From contig WPIO01000024.1 of the NCBI GenBank assembly GCA_009760855.2, forward strand, positions 137,001 to 201,000: a DNA stretch of 64,000 bases, in the 5' to 3' direction. How positions within the stretch are numbered: position 1 is the first letter of the stretch; each line of letters opens with the position of its first letter. A program made the translations under genes and the position numbers. The notes beneath the pieces were generated by a model, which saw only the letters and a program-made list of their open reading frames with translations, searched no databases and was not told where the DNA came from. This stretch comes from Cristatella mucedo. Its lineage: Eukaryota; Bryozoa; Phylactolaemata; Cristatellidae. Positions 23,630 to 34,499 of the stretch are shown piece by piece.

Positions 23630-23720
23630 GAATAATAATAATAATAACAATAATAATAATAATGCACTTGATAAAGCGCCCTTTGAGAACTCAATCTCTT
23701 TCTAGGCGCTTTACATTTGG
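23630..23720 (-). repeat. L2 LINE 3' tail fragment
   Basis: (AAT)n then GCACTTGATAAAGCGCCCTT and AACTCAATCTCTTTCTAGGC, the reverse complement of the L2 terminus. Confidence 0.85.
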
Positions 23721-24169
23721 GCTCGGAAGCTCCAAACAGTCAGGTGCCCATTCTCACACCAAGGTATGCGATCAGACTCGAGTTCAAGTTGATACTGAAC
23801 GCATTAAGAAAGCTAAACGGCCTCTCATAGCAGATTGGATTGCGAAAAACGGTGCGAGTTTAGTTTTCCGTTCTGCGGGCTAAAAAATTGATTAGTAAGT
23901 GGCATGCAAATTAACCCATTGCACAAGGATTCCGGATGTGCTAGACCTGCTGAACGAGTCAGCCAGCTATGGTTTTTAAGTGAAACACAGGTAACCGATC
24001 GTTTGTTGTCCTAAAGAAAATCTGAGGGTACACGGGGTGGGGGCTGCCAGTGCAGTTCTGTTAGGAATGAAGGTGCCTAGCCGTGACACGTCTTGTCGGA
24101 TTGGATTAAATTTGATAATTCATTGCCTTTAGATTACGGTAACAATACCGTGCTGGTGACAGTGCTTAG
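23721..24169. other. intergenic, nothing recognised
   Basis: No gene or repeat family recognised. Confidence 0.35.
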
Positions 24170-24322
24170 TTAAGAGAATTTGCGGCCATCCATGTGGGGA
24201 TGTCATCAATACATGCAGCAAGAGAGTTAAGAGAATTCGACGTGCTCGAGGGCAGGAAGGAATCAAAGCAACAAGTACAACTGAGTGTCATCCACATAGA
24301 AGTGAAAGCCTAGATTGTGCTT

Positions 24323-24623
24323 AGTGTGGTTTGTGGTTCTCTGTGCATGGCTCAGATTGCTGGGCTAGCCGGCACAGTGCAAGCCAGGCAGACCGGTAGT
24401 GGCCTATGGACAGGCCAGTGAACGGCTGTGGTCTGACGGCTGTGGTTTATCCACAGGTCGGCTTTGTCCTCCCGCCGACTCAAGGGAGGAGTTGGGGGGG
24501 GGGAGTCGAGTGGGAGAAGGGGCCGAAGGGAGCCGTGCGCCCTTCGGCTCCGTGCGTTGGAATAAACTGTTGGTGTTGGGCATCGGCTGGCTTTCTGCAG
24601 TACAGACAAGAACAAACTACACT
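24323..24623. mobile_element. small non-autonomous element with terminal inverted repeats, inside L2
   Basis: About 300 bases interrupt the L2 sequence ATTGTGCTT/GGCAATCAC. The ends are AGTGTGGTTTGTGGTTCT and, reversed, AGTGTAGTTTGTTCTTGT, an imperfect inverted repeat of about 18 bases. Any target duplication is only one or two T residues, so the superfamily is unclear. The interior is G-rich and non-coding. Confidence 0.6.
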
Positions 24624-25222
24624 TGGCAATCACATCGGTAAGAGGGAGAGTATACACCATGAAAAGAACAGGACCAAGCACGGAGCCCTGAGGTGACCCA
24701 TATTTAAGAGGTTTCTCAGATGATCTTTGTCCATTCACATACATTCTCTGGACTCTCCCACTGAGATAGGACCCGAACAATTGCTGTGCAGCAACAGTAA
24801 TGCCCAGGCGAGATGAGAGGCACTTAAGAAGGGCTTGGTGATCGATAGTACCAAAAGCTGCCGAAAGATCGAGCAAAACAAGCCGATGTACTCTACCCAG
24901 GTCTGCATTCCAAAGTAGGTCGTTGCACAGCCGAAGCAATGTGCTCTATAGAGTAATTAGCTCTAAAACCAGACCGGAATTTACTAGCAAGGTTTGAAGG
25001 CTCAATATATGTTAAGCTGGTCTGCCACGACTCGTTTCAGTGTCTTTTATAGAAACGGTAGGAGGGAGACTGGGAGAAGCTGGTCAAATTCTCTTGGTCT
25101 AGTGTTGCTTTCTTGAGTAGTGGCCTGATTACAGCCTTTTTGAGAGGTGCTGGGACATGACCTGAGGCTAATGACATATTAGTGATGTCAGTTATGCATG
25201 GCACCAGTAGATCAATGCATGC

Positions 25223-25372
25223 TGAGCTGGTTTTGGTTCAGCCGTAAAGGTGCTCGCCCCGACCACGGTCTGGCTGAGGTCGTGGGCTCGAGCCTCGATG
25301 CATTTGTGAAGATAAATAAATATAGATTAAGTTCTCTTGGGGCCCCATAAAAATGAATTCTGTTTATTATAT
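25223..25372 (+). repeat. SINE family A copy
   Basis: Full module: head GAGCTGGTTTTGGTTCAGCC, B-box region GAGGTCGTGGGCTCGAGCC and tail TAGATTAAGTTCTCTTGGGG. Inserted into the minus-strand L2 fragment. Confidence 0.88.
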
Positions 25373-25438
25373 CGTAGAAGAAGGACAATGGAGATAGGGT
25401 CCAACGGACTAGTTGTCTACTTTGATTGAGATATAAAA

Positions 25439-25588
25439 AAATATATAATTCATTTGTATAGCGCCCCAAGAGAACTTAATCTCTATTCAGGCGCTTCACA
25501 TATGCCTCGGGTCTCGAGCCCACGACCTCAGCCAGACCTTGGTTCGGGGGGCGAGCACCTTAACCGCTGAACCAAACTAGCTCGGCAA
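25439..25588 (-). repeat. SINE family A copy
   Basis: Full module in reverse, inserted into the same L2 fragment: tail AGCGCCCCAAGAGAACTTAA and head ACCGCTGAACCAAACTAGCT. Confidence 0.88.
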
Positions 25589-25869
25589 ATATAAACTTCA
25601 GGACGAGTTCACTAGTGATCTGCTCGAATGCAGACATTGAGGTGTAGCAAGGAATCGAGGAAGGGCATTCCAGGGGGGACGCTGCCATCGTAGGAATTGA
25701 ATCCCTGATCGTGTCTATCTTCTTGACAAAGAAGCTGGAGAAGCGATCAGCTAGATCATCACAGGGTAATCATCACAGATCATAAGGTATCGAGCTGACC
25801 TGGGAGCCGTTGAGGAGATGGTTGATCGTCAACTCGTGACTACAGCCTTTCGGTGCAACGGAGGAGAAG

Positions 25870-25926
25870 ATCGAAAGTGAAGACCTACAACGGAAGTGAA
25901 GACCTACAACGGAAGTGAAGACATGG
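25870..25926. repeat. short tandem repeat, 20 bp unit, about 2.7 copies
   Basis: The unit GAAGTGAAGACCTACAACG is repeated two to three times. Confidence 0.88.
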
Positions 25927-26499
25927 TCACCGAAGGATTTAATGTGAGTTAGAGGCAGGTTAAGCTAAACCTCAGAGTCCGGGAAGCGGGTTGCATTAGG
26001 GGAAGCCAGGAGAGAGGATATTTCAGAGAGGTGAAGGCCGGAGCAAGAGACATACATATAAGTGAGATACTAAACCTTGGAGTCGTTGCTTGGCTTCTTG
26101 ATGAGAAGCAAGTGTAGTTAAGGACAGAAATGGTGCCAAATTCACCATAGACGAGCATGACTGTCGAGGTTTGCACCATTTGTAAGAAGCGCGTTATTGC
26201 ATTTATACATCAGGGAGCATAACAAAAGTGTACAAACAGGACAAATGTGTGGACAAATTTAGCCTTGGTATCCGTATCTGATCAGGCCCAATTTTTGGAG
26301 CACCACCTAAATGTAAGTTGGGTGACTGACTCTCCGTGGAGCTGACGTGGTCGTTAAAATATCTAGGTCATCTTGGATCGTCTAGAGATCTAGATCTAAG
26401 TACTCTTAGATAGGAGCACTCGGGTTCCTCAGAAAGTTTCTAGTTGAGCCAAGTTTGGGAGCGAGGGTTCCTGGATCACGATCCCACTTGTCTGGTCAA

Positions 26500-26720
26500 T
26501 TTACGAAAGCTAGCTGCCATCTAAGAGCAAACTTCGGCTGCAACGCATGCTGCAAGTAAGTTAAGAGAGTACGAAGTACTGGACGCAGGGGAAGGATAAA
26601 TGCGCTCGTTGAGTTAAGTGTCATCTGCAAGAGAAGTGCAAGAGCCAAAAATGTACTTGGCTGTGTCCTTGGCGAGTGGGAGAGTACTTTGTACTTTGTA
26701 ACACAATTTTTACTTTATCC
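26500..26720 (-). pseudogene. diverged L2-like LINE fragment, RT active-site region
   Basis: The antisense sequence resembles the L2 block around YADDTQLY: GTGTCATCTGCAAGAGAAGT replaces GTGTCATCCGCATAGAAGTG, with matching flanks (TGCTGCAAGTAAGTTAAGAG). It is more diverged than the other copies, so it is either older or from another L2 subfamily. Confidence 0.6.
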
Positions 26721-26751
26721 TTGTTCCTGGGTAACAGGTGGTATTGCGAAA

Positions 26752-27585
26752 CTGCTTAATAATAATAATACATTTACTTCGAGTTTACGCATCCTCTAAG
26801 AATTTCATCTCTTTCTAGGCACTCTATACAAGCTGTACAGAAGCATGACCGAACTGTTAGTGGTAAGATGAACGGCGTCAATATGTATAATATAGTTAGT
26901 AGTTACATGCGCAGTGTCAACATGTAAATATGATTAGTGGCAGCATGCGCAGTGTCAACACGCATAACTACATATAGGACGACTCACAAAGGGCCCAATA
27001 AATGGGTCATCGGCAATCTGCCAAGTGGGAGCACTGTGGGAGCATACGAACTAAAGGCACGGCCTCCAAAGGATTTGAGGTTCTTACGAGGTGTAGTAAA
27101 AACAATTTTATTTAAAAAAAAGACTTGGTGGTGTGGGGGAGTAGATCTAATAGTTGTGCTGGAGCCAAAGAAACGATCTCAAAGTCAGTGAAAGAACCTT
27201 GAAGTCGATGCGCTGCTTGACTGGGAGCCAGTACAGCTCAGCGAGAAGTGGTGTGATGTGACAACTGAGACGGTCATGAAAGACGAGCCCACCTGATTGC
27301 ACAGGCTGGTAGACCAGCAAGCAGTGAGTTTCAGAAATCGAAACAGGATGTCACAAAAGCATTGATCAATTAGGATGTTGTATCGCTGTCTATGCAAGAC
27401 CGAATTTTAGCAATGCTACGTAGCTGGTAATAGGCAGGCTTGACTGAGGTGCTGATGCGGTCACCTTGTGAAAGGTCATTCTGTAACAGCATGCCTAAAT
27501 TTCGTTCAAATGCAACAGGATATATGTTGGAAAAGCCGATTTTGATCGTTGAGTTTTACAATTTCTGAGTCACACTTAGTTTACC
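26752..27585 (-). pseudogene. L2 LINE fragment, 3' tail and ORF2 C-terminus
   Basis: Starts with the reversed tail (ATAATAATAATACATTTACT, then CATCTCTTTCTAGGCACTCT). It continues through the reversed GDRAF/AYAPK region near 27,030-27,085 and the AFVTSRLD-equivalent region near 27,270-27,370. It ends near 27,585 at the LLVIGK-equivalent point. Many frameshifts. Confidence 0.75.
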
Positions 27586-28141
27586 GATAACTAGTAAGTC
27601 TTTTTATCGTCATTCTCTTAGTTGATTGCTTAATCTTTAAATGTATAGAAAATGGCCATAATTATTTAACAACTTGGATTTTGTGACCACGATAGGGATT
27701 AGTTTACAAGTAACTCATTTTCAGAACACTGCAAATATTGCCATGGCCAAAAGCTGGATGTTAAATTAAAAATTCACAGTTGATATGGAATATATCTTTT
27801 GAAAGTAATCGCACTAGTATATCTTGCTTTAATCAAAATCAATCATGTTGTCTGAAAAATAAAACTTGAGTATTTGATGCATTTATTTTCATTGCTGATC
27901 ATAAAATAATGTCGCTAAGGCATGAAACTAAGCAGTTATTCTCTTTATTAGAAATCTTATTTATAAATACTGCCACTATTGGTGCCTATCTTACGCCAAT
28001 GACAACTTACTTAAAATCTCGGTGCATTACAATGCGAGCCCGAGCTTCCAAAATGTGCAACGGATTGCTCCTTGACGCGATACGACTGAAGGGAAACCTT
28101 TCCTACTTGGTACTGCAGATTGCAACGTCAACGAGGAACGG
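27586..28141. other. AT-rich intergenic sequence
   Basis: No gene or repeat recognised. Confidence 0.4.
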
Positions 28142-28152
28142 GTGGGGTGTGA

Positions 28153-28407
28153 GTGGTTTGTGAAGCCAGTCCTCGGTACAGCAGTCAGCATGCGGAGCAG
28201 CAGCAGCAGCAGCAGCATGCAGAGCAGCAGCAGCTATATCCGGAGCAGCAGCAGCTATATCCGGAGCAGCAGCAGCAATGTGTGGAGCAGCAGCAGCTAT
28301 ATCCGGAGCAGCAGCAGCAGCAGCATGCAGACAAGCAGCAACTGCAGTCTGCGGAGCAGCAGCACGTCTTCAAGCCGATCTGTGGTGTTCCTCAGCGCCA
28401 GCAGTAA
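28153..28407 (+). repeat. CAG-rich minisatellite with Q-rich open frame
   Basis: A 21 bp unit (GAGCAGCAGCAGCTATATCC plus G) recurs at least three times between pure CAG runs. One frame stays open for 84 codons and reads a heptad EQQQLYP repeated within Q runs. The other frames give S-rich or C-rich strings. No domain, splice site or conserved flank supports a gene, so I describe it as a minisatellite that happens to be open. Confidence 0.75.
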
Positions 28408-28429
28408 GATTTCTGGTCTGTGATTCCAC

Positions 28430-29158
28430 AATAGCCCACTTGGTTTGAGGCACTGCACGTAAGATGGGAGCAAACAGGTAGGCTTACGAAATATTATGAT
28501 TGCGCTTAATTCACAGCTGTTTGCATAATGATTCTGCATATAGCCGTAGCATTAGCAGATTTTTACATGCGAATTGTACAAAGAAGGGGAGAGAAGAATG
28601 ATTCCATCTGGCCAAGCAGTCAGGATTATAATCTGTGCTCTCAGCTGATGTTTAAATTTAATAAATTCAGCTGCCTCTACACTTGCTGCAGATAGCTATC
28701 GATCGAATGACGGATGCACTCAATTGCTATCTCTTTGACATATGGGATCCGCCATACAGATGAATCTACTGACCTCACTCTCGCTGCTGCAGTCGTGTCA
28801 GCCTTCTCGAGCTTTCCGGTGCACTCAGGGAATAATGTAGCCGTCACTTTCTGTTCCTTAAAAAGCACCGTTGATGATATTTGCATTTGCTCCGTTGGTC
28901 CAAGAATTTAAAATTCACTTCCCCGATGCTTTGCACCGATGCCGTTTTCTGCCTGATCGCCGGAGCCGGCACATCTTTTCCAGTTGGTTCGGCTTAATGC
29001 CACCGACTTCCTCAGATATATCTTAAATCCAGCCACGCTTCTCACTCTTCGCTCGTTGGGTACAGAAATGACTTTGAGTGAGAGCAGTAGAAAACCCGCT
29101 GGCGTAATTAATTTAGTCTTCACGCCGTTTCGCAGTTAAAGAAATATGCATGCATAAG
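28430..29158. other. intergenic, nothing recognised
   Basis: No supported gene or repeat. Confidence 0.35.
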
Positions 29159-29505
29159 CAGTGGCGGGGGGGGGCAAGGGGTGTGGAGGACATTTGTCCC
29201 TATTCGAGCGGTGTTCCGACCTGGGGGGGGTTGGGATGCGTAGGAATATGGAGAATCAACCAATCAACGACCAATCAAACAATCTCTCGAATCAACCAAT
29301 CAACCAACGACAAACCTACGTCATAATTCCACTCGATGAGCAGGCGCTGAGTTCGTGCCGAAGAGTCAAGAAGATTTTGAGCTGTAATCTTTCATCGATG
29401 GCAGGTCTAGCTAGCCCCATCTGCATGAAAACCTTGCGGGTCTTACCCCTAAAATAAAAATTTGGCAAGCCTTGCTCCTTCATGAACATTCTGGCTCCGC
29501 CACTG
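29159..29505. mobile_element. non-autonomous hAT-type element (MITE-like)
   Basis: Starts CAGTGGCGG and ends GGCTCCGCCACTG, so both termini read CAGTGGCGG, the common hAT terminal motif. The length is 347 bp and there is no transposase. The 8 bp duplication expected next to the ends is not clear (TGCATAAG versus TACCGTGC), so the flanks have changed or the insertion is old. Confidence 0.68.
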
Positions 29506-29624
29506 TACCGTGCAGCATATGATCCATTTTGGAAATTCCATACATTTAGATCAGCTGCATATGTAGGCGTTGCAAAAGAGACGCAGCCGATCCTTTGTCG
29601 GTTTCAGCTTATTATTTTTGTTTA

Positions 29625-29720
29625 TTAAAAAAATATTTATATCACCCTAGAGAATTATGACTCTTTTCCATGCCCTTTACATATGTTGGAAATGAAGCAT
29701 GTTAATTTGCCATGCTTAGA
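29625..29720 (-). repeat. diverged L2 LINE 3' tail fragment
   Basis: ATTTATATCACCCTAGAGAA and CTCTTTTCCATGCCCTTTAC match the reversed L2 terminus loosely. Confidence 0.5.
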
Positions 29721-30384
29721 AACAGGGTCTCGCTAATAAATGACCAGTAAAAGAAAATATGTCTTCAATGATCTTTATCCGTGCTCGGAGATAGCGCTCA
29801 ATCCAAGTCTCATGATTGCGGCATCATTTTAATACGGCGAACACGAGTTTTATAACAATCCGTAAGTGATCGGTGAAAATTGGCAGCTTGATAAGGTCAA
29901 GCGGTCAACTTCCGTTACAGGGGCTAAGAATGGCTGTTTCAGAGAAGACATGCAGGAAAAATAAAAAAAATGTTCTCCAGAGCTTCCAGGCTCCCCAAGA
30001 CAAAATTAGAGGGCGTACGTTGTTGTTTAGAAGCATAGTGCACAACGCGCCATCTCATTAAAAGCGAGGGCTTAACTTGAGCAACGTCCAGGTTACGAAA
30101 ATAGCACCTAATGCAACTGTAAAAGTGAGCCACTAGATCACTCAAGTGCTTGTACGTAAAATTCTTGCGGCAACACATAATCGACAGTGACAGGATCCGG
30201 TGATACAGTGACTTCTCTAAGGCTGACCAGCTCCGAGCGACGCACTGACACGCCTAAGCATGGTATTATATTCCTGCTCAAATGGTAGTAAATTGCATCC
30301 GGCGAAGCGATTTGCTTTTTCTAAACGAGCAAGTAGAAAAGCTGCCTACTTCGCAGGTTGCGGATTAACCGGAGAGTCGAGTCG

Positions 30385-30705
30385 CAGAGTCGCAGAGGGG
30401 ACAGCTTCTTACGCAACGACATCTCCTCTCCAACTGCCGACTACGGCACATCTTTTTCAGCGGTCCTGAACTGCTACTTCTATGCTACTCACTACCTCAA
30501 CTGCTCTCCTAACTCTGCTATGCTTCCCACTTTCTCTCTGTTGCGTGAGACGAAGTCTGTTGGCTACCGAATGCGTACCGAAAGCCGCTTAGGCTGTGAG
30601 TGCGCTATACAAAACTCTCCTGCGTAACACCCACATGGTCTTAATGACTTTGTGGAGTTACTGACGGAGATACATTACATTACATTACAGCGAGCTGGAG
30701 CCTGG
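30385..30705 (+). repeat. second LINE family (B), 3' end fragment
   Basis: Reads GTTCGTAACACGACAT-type C-terminal LINE sequence ending in (ACATT)n at 30,671-30,690. The same block occurs at 40,660-40,990 and, reversed, at 49,810-50,100. It is absent from the matching place in the right arm, so it inserted into the left arm after the arms separated. Confidence 0.75.
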
Positions 30706-31184
30706 AAGCATGGCTAGCTAGCGAATCGTTGAAGCAGCATGTCGCATGTGTCCCGCACGTAATCAGACGGCATCAGGAGCACGACGCCAATCTCTAGTAC
30801 GCATGAACCAATTATTAACAGCTCGAGATGGCACTAAGTTCCAGGTAGGAGTCGGCGAATAACCAACCAGAGACTATTTCAGATGCCTTTTTATAAGGTC
30901 AAAGCCAAAATATTATGACATATCAGGTACCAACAATTATAGCGAGGCACATTATCATGCTGATTAGCATGCAAGCATTTCACTGGTTATTTTTTAGCCC
31001 AGCTAGACTGCAGTAAACTTTGAGACAAACTTAGAAGCAGCAGTGAAGTGCTGCATTTCCCAAGATATGAACGCGATGAAAGAGGTGGTCTGTTGATAGA
31101 GCCCTGTGCTAGTCACCAGTCACCAGGGACTTAAGTGTGCCAATGACTGGAGTGAAGCAACAGGAAGGCACATAGTCCGACAAT

Positions 31185-31295
31185 GCGAACTGAAAGCTGC
31201 TTAAGTTTCGAGTGCGCCATAGAAATCTCTCCAGTGAAATAGTCTGTGTGGCTGTGTGGAGTAGCAGACGGAAGAGATACATTACACTTAATCTT
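31185..31295 (+). repeat. LINE family B 3' scrap shared by both arms
   Basis: GAACTGAAAGCTGCTTAAG, then ATAGAAATCTCTCCAGTGAA and GAGATACATTACACT match the family B terminus. The right arm has the same scrap at about 63,270-63,365, so it predates the duplication. Confidence 0.65.
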
Positions 31296-31620
31296 GAGAA
31301 CGTCAAGGCCGATTAGGTGACCGCTGTGGCAAAGAAACAGGCCTCGCTTGAAGCTCCGAGTGGTGAATTAGGAAACCCGATAAATAGCTTGGGGAAACCA
31401 GAGTTTACGATGTTACACGAGTACATGGAACTGGCTGCAGGCACCGTGCACGTGGCTGGCACCTTGGCAGTTGGCGACGGCGTGGTCAATAAGCGAAAGG
31501 TTTCGCCTGTGCCGGTTGTTTCCATTGTGGAGCAAGTTACAGTGATAACTTAATTCGAGACTGCTACAGCGATAACTGCTGATTTCATTGGCTCCCTCTC
31601 GCAGCTCTGATACTGATGGC
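31296..31620 (+). pseudogene. unassigned coding-like segment conserved in both arms
   Basis: A plus-strand frame reads VAKKQASLEAPSGELGNP followed by GKPEF, EYMELAAG and PVPVVSIVEQVTVIT. The right arm, read on its minus strand at 62,980-63,235, gives VAKKQALLEALCGEVGKP and a frameshifted but similar EYMELA and PVPIISV stretch. I do not recognise the family. It is opposite in orientation to the transposase in the same arm. It could be a remnant of a host or element gene, or chance conservation of a young duplicate. Confidence 0.4.
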
Positions 31621-32129
31621 AATGCGTTGCAGCAGCGAAATCGTAAGGAAAATCAGTCGTATGAGCGGCCAGCTCGTCGTGTCGTGTGATTGCCCAGTCG
31701 TGTGAGCAGCCTGCAGTCTCCGGTACGTTCCTGTGCTGAACGTTCGTCCTGTTTCGGTGATGTGCAATGCAGCGATGTAGCCATGTGTCGTTAACCGATG
31801 CTTAACGATGACTTGACGAAAACTGCTTGCCTCTTTAATGCTTGTCACTGTGCAACGGCTCCTCTTTGCATTTTTTTGACTCGTTGATTTTATTTCAGTT
31901 GATTGGCGATATTTCTTCTTGGCTACTTTGACGATCTTTCATCCACAGAGTTATGAACTCGGTGAATGCTACGCGATGATCTTCGCGTCTTTTCAATTCA
32001 ACCAACTTAAGCAGTACCTTGAAATTTCACTGCTCCCCTAATGACTGTCAATTGATTAGTGCTCAGCCAAGGAATTTGCAGCTACTGTATTCGCAAAGCC
32101 TTGAAATCAACACGGAATGACATCACGTC

Positions 32130-32345
32130 AGCTCCTAATTTGACAACATTCAAGACGGAGCCTAAGATAGCAGCCTCTTTCTCTCATCCTTTGATTCGTC
32201 CCAGTTAATTGTCCTTCGCGCGCCATTGTGTTCTGAAATAGCCCACTTTATGACTAACAGTTTAACATCATTTTCGGCATATTTATTGTGCTTCGAAAGA
32301 GCTCCGGGTCTCTAGGAATGCTTTATAAATGTTTGTTGTTATTAT
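32130..32345 (+). repeat. diverged L2-like LINE 3' end
   Basis: TTTGACAACATTCAAGACGG resembles the ORF2 end (DLTTFKR). It is followed by GAAAGAGCTCCGGGTCTCTA and a TTATT-rich end that resemble the L2 terminus. Confidence 0.5.
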
Positions 32346-33029
32346 TTACATCTTTAGCTATTTCGGTTGCTCCGATGACTGTTGCGACAGAGCAAAGCTT
32401 GGTACGGGCACGGTGGTAACATCCTCCGCGGCCCAACGAATTTTCTCAGTACGATGATATTTGCTTACACACTGCGAGATCGTACGCATTAATTAATCGT
32501 AGAAAAACAGAGTTTAACAGCTGTAATTATACCTAGGGTCATTAAATTTGTAAGTCATTAAATATCAGCTGCAAGGGAATGCCCATGCTGACTTACTATA
32601 ACTCAAGGATTCTGAACCGCAAAAACCGTCTCTGATCGAGGCTGCTCGAGGGTCCTAGGACCAAAGCAAGAGCACTCACACGGACTACGTGCATCATTGA
32701 ACCTGATCAATATGCTTCTTATTCCTGTAAGTAGGAGTGGGGTAAAAAATATTCACACATACTACTACAGGCGAACCTCCCTGTAAGCATAACATCCCTA
32801 TAAACACAGACAATCTTGCGATGGAGGGTTTTCTAACATAGGCGTTCTACCGTACCGTGTTAAATGCTGAATATAAACGTCTCTCGTCTCCAGCCGAGGG
32901 AAGTGCTTCTGGCTTAAACATCAGTGAAGCCAAAGATCAAGCCGACTACTAGGAAGAATTAGTTCGAAAAAAGCTCGGTAGAAATTTGTGTAGAGCCTGA
33001 AGAGACGGCGCCAAAATTTGATGCACACT

Positions 33030-33130
33030 ATTAAATTTATGCGTAAAGTACCTAGAAAGGGATTGAGTGATGATCTGGTGATGCTATAGCGAACGTATTA
33101 TCATCAATGACATTATTATTATTACTGTTA
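33030..33130 (+). repeat. L2 LINE 3' tail fragment
   Basis: GTAAAGTACCTAGAAAGGGA and TGAGTGATGATCTGGTGATG, followed by an ATTATT-rich end, resemble the L2 terminus. Confidence 0.6.
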
Positions 33131-33384
33131 ATATTTCCTGTATTAACCCATCTGAGGGTGGTCCTAATTTAAGGAGAGTGTGAAAAGCCAGTGTAATAGT
33201 CGGCCTTGACTATGAAGGTCGCAGTCTCAACAGTTTATAAGCGCTCTCGAGTTGTATTAGGTGGCATCAAACCTATCGCTTAGATAGTTTGAAAGGGCAC
33301 CTGAAACGATCGTAAGCTAGTCCCCCGTTGAGATAACTTCCGGTTCCTGAATTTCAAGCTAAGAGCCAGAAATTTCTAACGTCA

Positions 33385-33453
33385 TAATAACAATAATAAT
33401 AATGCACTTGATAAAGCGCCCTCGGAGAACTCAATCTCTTTCTAGGCGCTGAA
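33385..33453 (-). repeat. L2 LINE 3' tail private to left arm
   Basis: AATAATGCACTTGATAAAGC and AACTCAATCTCTTTCTAGGC. It lies between sequences that in the right arm match around 61,290-61,400. Confidence 0.8.
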
Positions 33454-33996
33454 AGTTGTACTCTGGGCATCGAGGCAGGCAGTTGTAATCTGGGCTTTAA
33501 GCCAACGAGTTGAACGCAATGGCTGGTGCCGTGCAGATGCAGCCCTCTGTGGCTGAGAAATACTCTGCTTTACATTACAGACACTCTCTTTATTGCTGCC
33601 GCGTTCTAATACCGTCGTCGTACCTACGCGTTTCAAGGCAGCATCTGTGTCTCGCTAGCTGCACTTCGTGGCGACATCCCCACCGGTATTTGCCACTCTT
33701 CTCAAAGAACTAGCACCGCTATTAGCACTGCGTCAATGGCCAACTGGCTTGTGTGCAGACGCAGTTAGAAAACATTCGCAAGCATGTAGAGTCAGATATC
33801 CGTGCAAGCACGATGAGCAGTTTCTGATTCGGTCAATATTCATTGCTGAATTGCCCTGCTGTCGTCTGCATACCTGAGAGCATGGGGTCCTGTTCGAGGA
33901 CTTATTAGCAGTCTTCTATTACTCATTGGCCGTGCTTCGAGGCTATATGCTCCACCAGTAATATGTCTCGCCGCTCCGACGTCTAGCACCCAAAAA

Positions 33997-34163
33997 CAAG
34001 CTTAGCAGATTTAGCGGCCTCATTTATATAGCAGCAGAAGAGACTTTACGGCTATCACCAGCGCTTGCAGTGAGCAATCAAGGATTGTCTGCTGAAGGAC
34101 TCAAGCCTACGACCTGAGTTGTCAAGGGCGAGCACCTTACCTCCTGGGCTAAGACTCGGGGCT
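33997..34163 (-). repeat. SINE family B copy, shared by both arms
   Basis: Reversed module ending in the head CTCCTGGGCTAAGACTCGG. The right arm has the same element at 60,381-60,530 with the same flanks, so it predates the arm duplication. Confidence 0.85.
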
Positions 34164-34499
34164 TGCTGCAGGCCCGTCTCTCGCCAGTGTGAGGACCCTC
34201 GCACCTGCTGGCCTGCAGGGGCACCGTATAGACCGGGTGAGCCCAGCTGCCCATGTCATGGACTCCTCACTTAAGTCACTCGTGATATCACTTCGTTACA
34301 CATCAAAGAAATAAACTTTTATCAAATAGTGACAAACTGACAGACAAAGCCTACAATCGTATATCCACATCAAAATTTACAAATAGCTGTCAGCCTGTCA
34401 AACACTTAACGATCAAATTAGAAATTTACATTCCTAACTTTCCCATTCATGAACGTACATTCCACGTGCTGACTACAAACAGCTAACTCAGTAAGAACA

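Larger units (their letters stand above)
24170..25800 (-). pseudogene. L2 LINE fragment, RT and linker, carrying three nested insertions
   Basis: Read on the minus strand, the LINE linker lies at 25,590-25,800 (equivalent to LADRFSRFFVQKID) and RT follows down to 24,170. It contains LVLLDLSAAFGTIDHQALLK, YGSPQGSVLGPVLF and VYTLPLTDVIAK. The reading is interrupted by a small inverted-repeat element at 24,323-24,623 and by SINEs at 25,223-25,372 and 25,439-25,588. Frameshifts are frequent, so the copy is dead. Removing the insertions restores a continuous match to the copy at 20,061-23,158. Confidence 0.85.
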
